The notes below the pieces were generated by a model, which saw only the letters and a list, made by a program, of their open reading frames with translations, did not search any database and was not told where the DNA came from. The position numbers and the translations under genes are program-made. A stretch of 10,554 nucleotides of DNA from Candidatus Aminicenantota bacterium. Its GTDB lineage: Bacteria; Acidobacteriota; Aminicenantia; UBA2199. Below, piece after piece: positions 6,443 to 10,554 of the stretch. Numbering within the stretch: position 1 is the first letter of the stretch; every line of letters starts with the position of its first letter. Where the stretch lies: the NCBI GenBank assembly GCA_030671465.1, contig DAOVIP010000025.1:1-10554 (forward strand), given 5' to 3'.

Positions 6443-8413
6443 ATGAGACGACGAGAATTTATTCGAAATACGGGAATGGTACTGGCGGCAACACCATTCA
6501 TGAACTTTGCCTCCGCCGGACCCGGATCAAAAAAAATGATTGTTCTGGGTATGGATGGCATGGATCCGATGATCACCTATCGGTTGATGCAACAGGGGCA
6601 GATGCCCAATATGAAGAAGCTGGCTCAGAGAGGGACTTTTACCATGATGAGGACCACCATCCCTCCCCACAGCCCGGTTGCCTGGGGGAGTTTCATCACC
6701 GGGTCAGATCCCGGAACTTTCGGTATTTTTGACTGGGTACACCGGGATCCCAGCAATTATTTTCCCATCCCATCCTGGGCCGAGACCTTTCCCTCCGAAT
6801 GGATTGTAAAATTGGGAAAATATAAAATACCCCTGAAATCCGGAAAAGTGGTTTTGAAGCGGGAAGGGAAAGCCTTCTGGGATTACCTCGAAGAACGGGA
6901 TGTGGATGCCACCATCTTTAAGATTCCCAATAATTACCCGCCTTCAGAGAGTAACCAGCGAACCATTTCCGGTATGGGTACCCCGGACATCATGGGGACT
7001 TACGGAATATATACCCTGTTTACCTCGGATGAAGAGGAATCCGAAAAGGATATTTCACCCAACAACATGTACTATGCTTACATCAACGATGATCATGTGA
7101 TGGAGAACGGAATTATTGAAGGCCCTAAAAATGACCTGGTGGAGGATGGTGAAAATGTGGAGATTCCCTTCCGCGTCTATCTGGATTACCAGCACAAAAC
7201 CGCCAGAATAGATGTTCAGGGCAAAGAAATACTATTGTCCGAAAAACAATTATCCGGATGGGTGGAAATCAAATTTCCCCTGATTAAAAATATCACCAGT
7301 GTCACCGGGATGGTCAGGTTTTACCTGATGGAGATGGGGAAAAAATTCAGGCTGTATGTGTCACCGATTCATATCAGTCCCCGGGACCCGGCCCTGTCCA
7401 TCAGTACTCCTTCTTCTTACAGCAAGGAACTGGCTGAGCACTGCGGTCTTTTCCATACCATTAATTTGCCTGCTGATACCAAAGCCCTGAGTCAGGGTAC
7501 TTTTTCTATGGAAAACTATATCGTTCAGTCCCTGTCGGTTTTCGAGGAAAGTAAGAAGATTTTTAAATATGAGTTTGATCGATTCCTGCAGAAAAAGAGC
7601 GGTTTCCTGTTTTTCTATTTTTCAGCTTTGGACCAGGGCCAGCACATGTGCTGGGCCTTGAATGACAGGAATCACCCCTTTTATAAGCCCGAAGCCCAGA
7701 AGAAATATGGCTACATCCATCATGAGCTCTATCGTATGCATGACCGTATTCTCGGGGATGTGCTCAGAAGATGCCCCGAAGATGTTTCCATACTGGTAGT
7801 CTCGGACCATGGATTCAATCCCTATCGCCGACAGGTAAATATAAACAACTGGCTCTACCAGGAGGGTTATCAAAAGCTGACTGTCGATGGCATCTCCGAA
7901 GATGTTGATTTGCTGGGGTATGGGGATTGGAACAACACCAAGGCCTATTTCATGGGGCTTAACGGACTGTACCTGAATTTAAAGGGACGGGAAGCCCAGG
8001 GTATTGTGAAACCGGAGGAAAGGAGAAAATTGCTGGAAGAGATCAAGGCCAAGCTGGAAATGATCAGAGATCCCCAGACCGGACAACAGGTAATCTCCCA
8101 GGCTTATATATCCGAAGATTATTTTTCCAAGGATTTCATCGACCGGGCCCCGGATATCATCATGGGATTCAATAAGGGATATCGCTGTGGTGACGGAGCT
8201 GCCCTGGGCGGATTTTCCAAAGAGATGCTCAGTGATAATCTGGACTGGTGGTCCGGAGATCATCTCATCGATCCGGTTCTGGTGCCAGCCAGTTTTGTTT
8301 CGAATTTCAAGATCAATACCAAAATTCCCCATATCCGGGATATCGCCCCGACCATTTTGAAATATTTCGGGATCGAAAAAGTTCCTACGGTAAGGGGAAG
8401 ATCGCTAATTTAG
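6443..8413 (+). CDS. Tat-exported alkaline-phosphatase-superfamily phosphodiesterase/pyrophosphatase-like enzyme
   Basis: This 656-residue protein opens with a twin-arginine signal (RRREFIR at 2-8, hydrophobic stretch, AxA site A23-S24-A25), so it is probably folded with its metals in the cytoplasm and then exported. Catalytic residues are complete: D38 in GMDGMD, nucleophile S77 in SPVAW, D397 and H401 in DQGQH, D455-H456 in SDHGF, H607 in SGDH. It matches its upstream paralogue along the whole enzyme domain, including SGMGTPD (176-182), the beta-rich insert ending YVSPIHISPRDP (305-316), and a late LNGLYLNLKGREAQGIV segment (506-522). It lacks the two membrane helices of the paralogue. The AGAGG site (6431-6435) supports ATG 6443. 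Its stop (8411-8413) lies within the next gene's ribosome site. A metal-dependent phosphoester hydrolase or transferase in the periplasm is likely; the substrate is not readable. Confidence 0.88.
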   Translation: MRRREFIRNTGMVLAATPFMNFASAGPGSKKMIVLGMDGMDPMITYRLMQQGQMPNMKKLAQRGTFTMMRTTIPPHSPVAWGSFITGSDPGTFGIFDWVHRDPSNYFPIPSWAETFPSEWIVKLGKYKIPLKSGKVVLKREGKAFWDYLEERDVDATIFKIPNNYPPSESNQRTISGMGTPDIMGTYGIYTLFTSDEEESEKDISPNNMYYAYINDDHVMENGIIEGPKNDLVEDGENVEIPFRVYLDYQHKTARIDVQGKEILLSEKQLSGWVEIKFPLIKNITSVTGMVRFYLMEMGKKFRLYVSPIHISPRDPALSISTPSSYSKELAEHCGLFHTINLPADTKALSQGTFSMENYIVQSLSVFEESKKIFKYEFDRFLQKKSGFLFFYFSALDQGQHMCWALNDRNHPFYKPEAQKKYGYIHHELYRMHDRILGDVLRRCPEDVSILVVSDHGFNPYRRQVNINNWLYQEGYQKLTVDGISEDVDLLGYGDWNNTKAYFMGLNGLYLNLKGREAQGIVKPEERRKLLEEIKAKLEMIRDPQTGQQVISQAYISEDYFSKDFIDRAPDIIMGFNKGYRCGDGAALGGFSKEMLSDNLDWWSGDHLIDPVLVPASFVSNFKINTKIPHIRDIAPTILKYFGIEKVPTVRGRSLI

Positions 8414-8422
8414 GAGAAAAAA

Positions 8423-8611
8423 ATGGCAAAAAAAGTAAAACTCAGCAATGAAAGCGCCCAGAAGGTAGATGAGATCCTGGCCTTTCACGGATATTCTTCG
8501 GTGGAAGAACTCATTGATAATCTGATCAATAAGGAATATGAAACCATTAAATCCGATGACAACAAAGAGGAACAGGCTGACAAGTTAAGCGGGCTGGGAT
8601 ATATATCTTAA
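8423..8611 (+). CDS. Small ribbon-helix-helix-like protein with LGY tail
   Basis: This is a 62-residue charged protein with no signal peptide or membrane segment. Residues 3-40 (KKVKLSN...AQKVDEILAFHGYSSVEELIDNLINKEYE) follow the ribbon-helix-helix pattern: a short basic strand, a helix, a GYSS turn, and a second helix. A short acidic linker then leads to the terminal LSGLGYIS. From memory, LxxLGY tails also occur at the ends of bacterial sulfatases and alkaline-phosphatase-family proteins, which makes the link to the upstream enzymes notable. AGGAG (8412-8416), which overlaps the upstream stop, lies 6 bases before the ATG, and its TAA abuts the next ATG, so it is translated within the cluster. 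It could be a DNA-binding autoregulator or a non-DNA-binding adaptor; the sequence does not decide. Confidence 0.75.
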   Translation: MAKKVKLSNESAQKVDEILAFHGYSSVEELIDNLINKEYETIKSDDNKEEQADKLSGLGYIS

Positions 8612-9460
8612 ATGATACAGCAGGTCAATTTTTTCATTACCAAAATATTTGATGTGATACTGTACCCTTTTGGATTTTTGGGGGATTTCTGGGCCATTCT
8701 CTTTCTGAGTGTTCTGATCTCTCTGATCGTACTGGTCATCTTCAAATATATATCTTCTCCGACCCGGATCAAGGATACCAAAAACAAAATAAAATCCAGC
8801 ATACTGGCCATCAGGCTGTACAAAGATTTTTGGAGAGTGATTACCGGGTCTTTTATTAAAAGTCTGTTTTATACCATGAAGTATTTCATGCTGAATATCG
8901 GTCCCGTGCTCATCATCATTCCCATTCTTTTCCCTATCTTTGTGCAAATGGATATCCGCTACGGGATGAGGCCCTTTGAACCGGACGACATTTTTGTATT
9001 CAAGGTCCGGTTGAATTCCGATCTGAAAGATATGAAAATCCGGTTGCTTGACAGCGACCATTTTAAGCCGGTGATGAATCCGGTTTTTATCAATGCCTAT
9101 GAGGATGATGAACGCACCAGGCCCATCCGTGAAGTGAACTGGAAGTTGAAGTGCCTGAAACCGGACCGTACCGATATTCGGGTTCAGGTCAACCGGCAGG
9201 TAATCAGTAAAAACCTGGTGATCGGTAAAAATCCGGGATCCCTTTCGAACAAAAAAATGGGAAAATCCTCTGTCGATCATTTTATCTATCCGGCTGAAAA
9301 ATTAATTGAAAATGCCGGTCCGGTCGACACCCTATACCTTCAGTATCCGGCCAAGAGTGTTTCCCTGCTGGGATTGAAAGCCCACTGGTTGATCTATCAC
9401 CTGATACTGGTGATCATCATTGTACTGGCCTTGAGAAAACGTTTCGGAGTTGAATTTTAA
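8612..9460 (+). CDS. Three-helix membrane protein with extracytoplasmic domain, Oxa1/EMC3-like layout (tentative)
   Basis: The 282-residue protein has an amphipathic N-terminal stretch, a first membrane helix (about 24-45), a basic helical loop (46-92, many Lys/Arg), a second helix (93-113), a soluble, probably beta-rich domain (about 114-255) and a third helix (257-275) ending RKRFGVEF. The positive-inside rule places the loop and C-terminus in the cytoplasm, and the N-terminus and large domain outside. A helix, basic cytoplasmic hairpin, helix order with an outside N-terminus recalls the DUF106/EMC3/TMCO1 branch of the Oxa1/YidC insertase superfamily, but that is topology-based inference. 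Similar proteins of unknown function are familiar to me from envelope-phosphatase neighbourhoods in other phyla. The ATG directly follows the TAA of the small gene and has little Shine-Dalgarno sequence, so it probably relies on translational coupling. Confidence 0.8.
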   Translation: MIQQVNFFITKIFDVILYPFGFLGDFWAILFLSVLISLIVLVIFKYISSPTRIKDTKNKIKSSILAIRLYKDFWRVITGSFIKSLFYTMKYFMLNIGPVLIIIPILFPIFVQMDIRYGMRPFEPDDIFVFKVRLNSDLKDMKIRLLDSDHFKPVMNPVFINAYEDDERTRPIREVNWKLKCLKPDRTDIRVQVNRQVISKNLVIGKNPGSLSNKKMGKSSVDHFIYPAEKLIENAGPVDTLYLQYPAKSVSLLGLKAHWLIYHLILVIIIVLALRKRFGVEF

Positions 9461-9486
9461 ATGACGGTCATTGAAACCGCTTCAAT
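9461..9486. repeat. Pair of small inverted repeats at the convergent gene junction
   Basis: ATGAC-G-GTCAT (9461-9471) is directly followed by ATTGAA (9470-9475), loop ACCGC, TTCAAT (9481-9486). Together they fill the 21-base gap between the converging genes and overlap the stop of the minus-strand gene. They may act as a modest bidirectional terminator, but neither strand has a clear T run directly after the stem. Confidence 0.3.
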
Positions 9487-10554
9487 CTAATGTCTGTTTT
9501 ATATTGAGGATCCGGTCAAGCTGCCCGACATAGCGGTCAGCATCCTTTTTGTTGAAAACCAGGGGGGGCTTGATTTTTATCACATTGTGAAGCGGACCGT
9601 CGATACTGATGAGGATTCCGTTCTCCCGCATTCGATTGGCAATATAATAGGCCTGTTTTCTGGCCGGTTCCAGGCTGGAACGGTCCAGGACCAGTTCGAT
9701 CCCGATGAACAACCCTTTGCCCCGGACATCACCGATCAGGGGGTGATGTCCCATCAGGTCCGTGAGCTGTTGCATGAAATAATTCCCCGTTTCACTGGCC
9801 TGCTGCTGCAGATTTTCGCTCCGGATCACCTCCAGTACCGACAGGCCGATGGTGCAGGCCACGGGATTGCCGCCAAAGGTATTGAAGTATTCCATGCCCT
9901 TGTTGAAGGCCGCATCGATCTCAGGAGTGGTTACCACGGCTGCTATCGGATGGCCGTTTCCCATGGGTTTGCCCATGGTCACTATATCCGGTACCACATC
10001 CTGTAATTCAAAGGCCCAGAAATGGCTGCCCACCCGTCCGAATCCCACCTGGACTTCATCGGCGATACAGAGGCCCCCGGCTTTCCGCACCTGTTCGTAA
10101 ATATATTCGAGATAATGGGGAGGCAGAAATATTTGGCCCCCGACACTGATGATGGATTCGGCGATAAACCCGGCAATGCCCTTTCCGTTCTGTTTGATTT
10201 GCAGGAGGGCCTGGTCGATATCCCGGCCGTATTTTAATCCGGCTTTCGGATCATCATCCCGGAATTCACCCCGGTAGGTATCGGGCATCCGGACCTTGTG
10301 GATATGTGGGGACTGGCCCGTGCCGCCGGGCCCATCGAATTTATAGGGGCTAATCTCAATGGCCGCATTGGTATTGCCGTGATAGGCATGATCAATGACC
10401 ACAAAATCTCTGTGTCCGGTACAGGTCTTGGCGATGCGCAGGGCCAGCTCGTTGGCTTCACTGCCGGAATTCACAAAATAACATACCCTCAGGGGTTCAG
10501 GTAGAGTGCTACACAGGGATTCAGCCAGGTCCACCAGAGAATCATAAAGATACC
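9482..10554 (-). CDS. Class III PLP enzyme, ethanolamine-phosphate phospho-lyase/AGXT2-like type, 5' part outside window
   Basis: The frame stays open to the window edge (upstream codons read YLYDSL before the GTG at 10534), so the gene begins beyond base 10554; about 356 C-terminal residues are visible. Class III aminotransferase landmarks are complete: [12 protein letters not shown] for cofactor phosphate, DHAYHGNT, the Asp of [10 protein letters not shown] (codon 10058-10060) against the pyridine nitrogen, and the Schiff-base Lys of [11 protein letters not shown] (codon 9968-9970). The stretches [19 protein letters not shown] and [15 protein letters not shown] are very close to animal ETNPPL/AGXT2L proteins, which eliminate ammonia and phosphate from phosphoethanolamine or phosphohydroxylysine. 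Bacterial relatives are either about 430 residues or carry an N-terminal aminoglycoside-phosphotransferase-like kinase; the missing part would tell. An ordinary omega-amino-acid transaminase is the alternative. It converges on the phosphatase cluster and is a separate transcription unit. Confidence 0.9.
   Translation of the reverse strand, partial: YLYDSLVDLAESLCSTLPEPLRVCYFVNSGSEANELALRIAKTCTGHRDFVVIDHAYHGNTNAAIEISPYKFDGPGGTGQSPHIHKVRMPDTYRGEFRDDDPKAGLKYGRDIDQALLQIKQNGKGIAGFIAESIISVGGQIFLPPHYLEYIYEQVRKAGGLCIADEVQVGFGRVGSHFWAFELQDVVPDIVTMGKPMGNGHPIAAVVTTPEIDAAFNKGMEYFNTFGGNPVACTIGLSVLEVIRSENLQQQASETGNYFMQQLTDLMGHHPLIGDVRGKGLFIGIELVLDRSSLEPARKQAYYIANRMRENGILISIDGPLHNVIKIKPPLVFNKKDADRYVGQLDRILNIKQTLD

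Noticed and set aside
8585..9280. A 231-codon open frame on the minus strand
   Set aside because: It is antisense to the three-helix membrane protein, whose plus-strand product has coherent helices, charge topology and operon spacing. The minus product is His/Gln-rich with no recognisable domain.
9587..10006. Plus-strand open frame within the PLP-enzyme gene
   Set aside because: It is a shadow of the strongly conserved class III PLP enzyme on the other strand.
1..10554. CRISPR array, tRNA, rRNA, insertion sequence or phage remnant
   Set aside because: No regular direct repeats, cloverleaf-like sequence, transposase, integrase or terminal inverted repeats were seen on reading either strand.

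Overview
The window (about 10.5 kb, moderate GC) is densely packed bacterial DNA with seven genes on the plus strand and one convergent gene on the minus strand. Short or overlapping gene junctions, Shine-Dalgarno sites, a twin-arginine export signal, a PilZ (cyclic-di-GMP) domain and periplasm-type enzymes suggest a Gram-negative bacterium. The gene mix would fit Desulfobacterota, Acidobacteriota, Aminicenantes or similar, often uncultured, lineages, but no rRNA or marker gene is present and the taxon cannot be fixed.

Region 1 (1-3675) is the end of an operon: the C-terminal half of a hydantoinase/5-oxoprolinase A subunit, the complete B subunit (ATGA overlap), and an Nramp-fold transporter whose start lies inside the B-subunit gene. 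The transporter has lost the residues that bind metal in true Nramps (DPGN reads GPGT, MPH reads VPY). With its neighbours, this suggests it carries an organic substrate such as 5-oxoproline or a related cyclic amide.

Region 2 (3676-4294) is a 143-base gap with a possible weak terminator and promoter, then a small PilZ protein anchored by one C-terminal membrane helix, then a 74-base gap holding a 7-bp inverted repeat.

Region 3 (4295-9460) is the most interesting part. It is a tight four-gene cluster: two paralogous alkaline-phosphatase-superfamily enzymes of the phosphodiesterase/nucleotide pyrophosphatase type, one membrane-anchored and one with a Tat signal; a 62-residue ribbon-helix-helix-like protein ending in LSGLGYIS; and a three-helix membrane protein with a large extracytoplasmic domain and an Oxa1/EMC3-like layout. 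Both enzymes keep the full two-metal catalytic set with a Ser nucleophile and share an unusual insert. The spacing (33 bases with a hairpin, then a stop codon inside the next Shine-Dalgarno site, then TAA abutting ATG) argues for co-expression. I know of no described function for this set, and its substrate cannot be read from the sequence.

Region 4 (9482-10554, minus strand) is the C-terminal part of a class III PLP enzyme very similar to the ethanolamine-phosphate phospho-lyase/AGXT2-like group. It continues past the window end. No tRNA, rRNA, CRISPR array, transposase or attachment site was seen.
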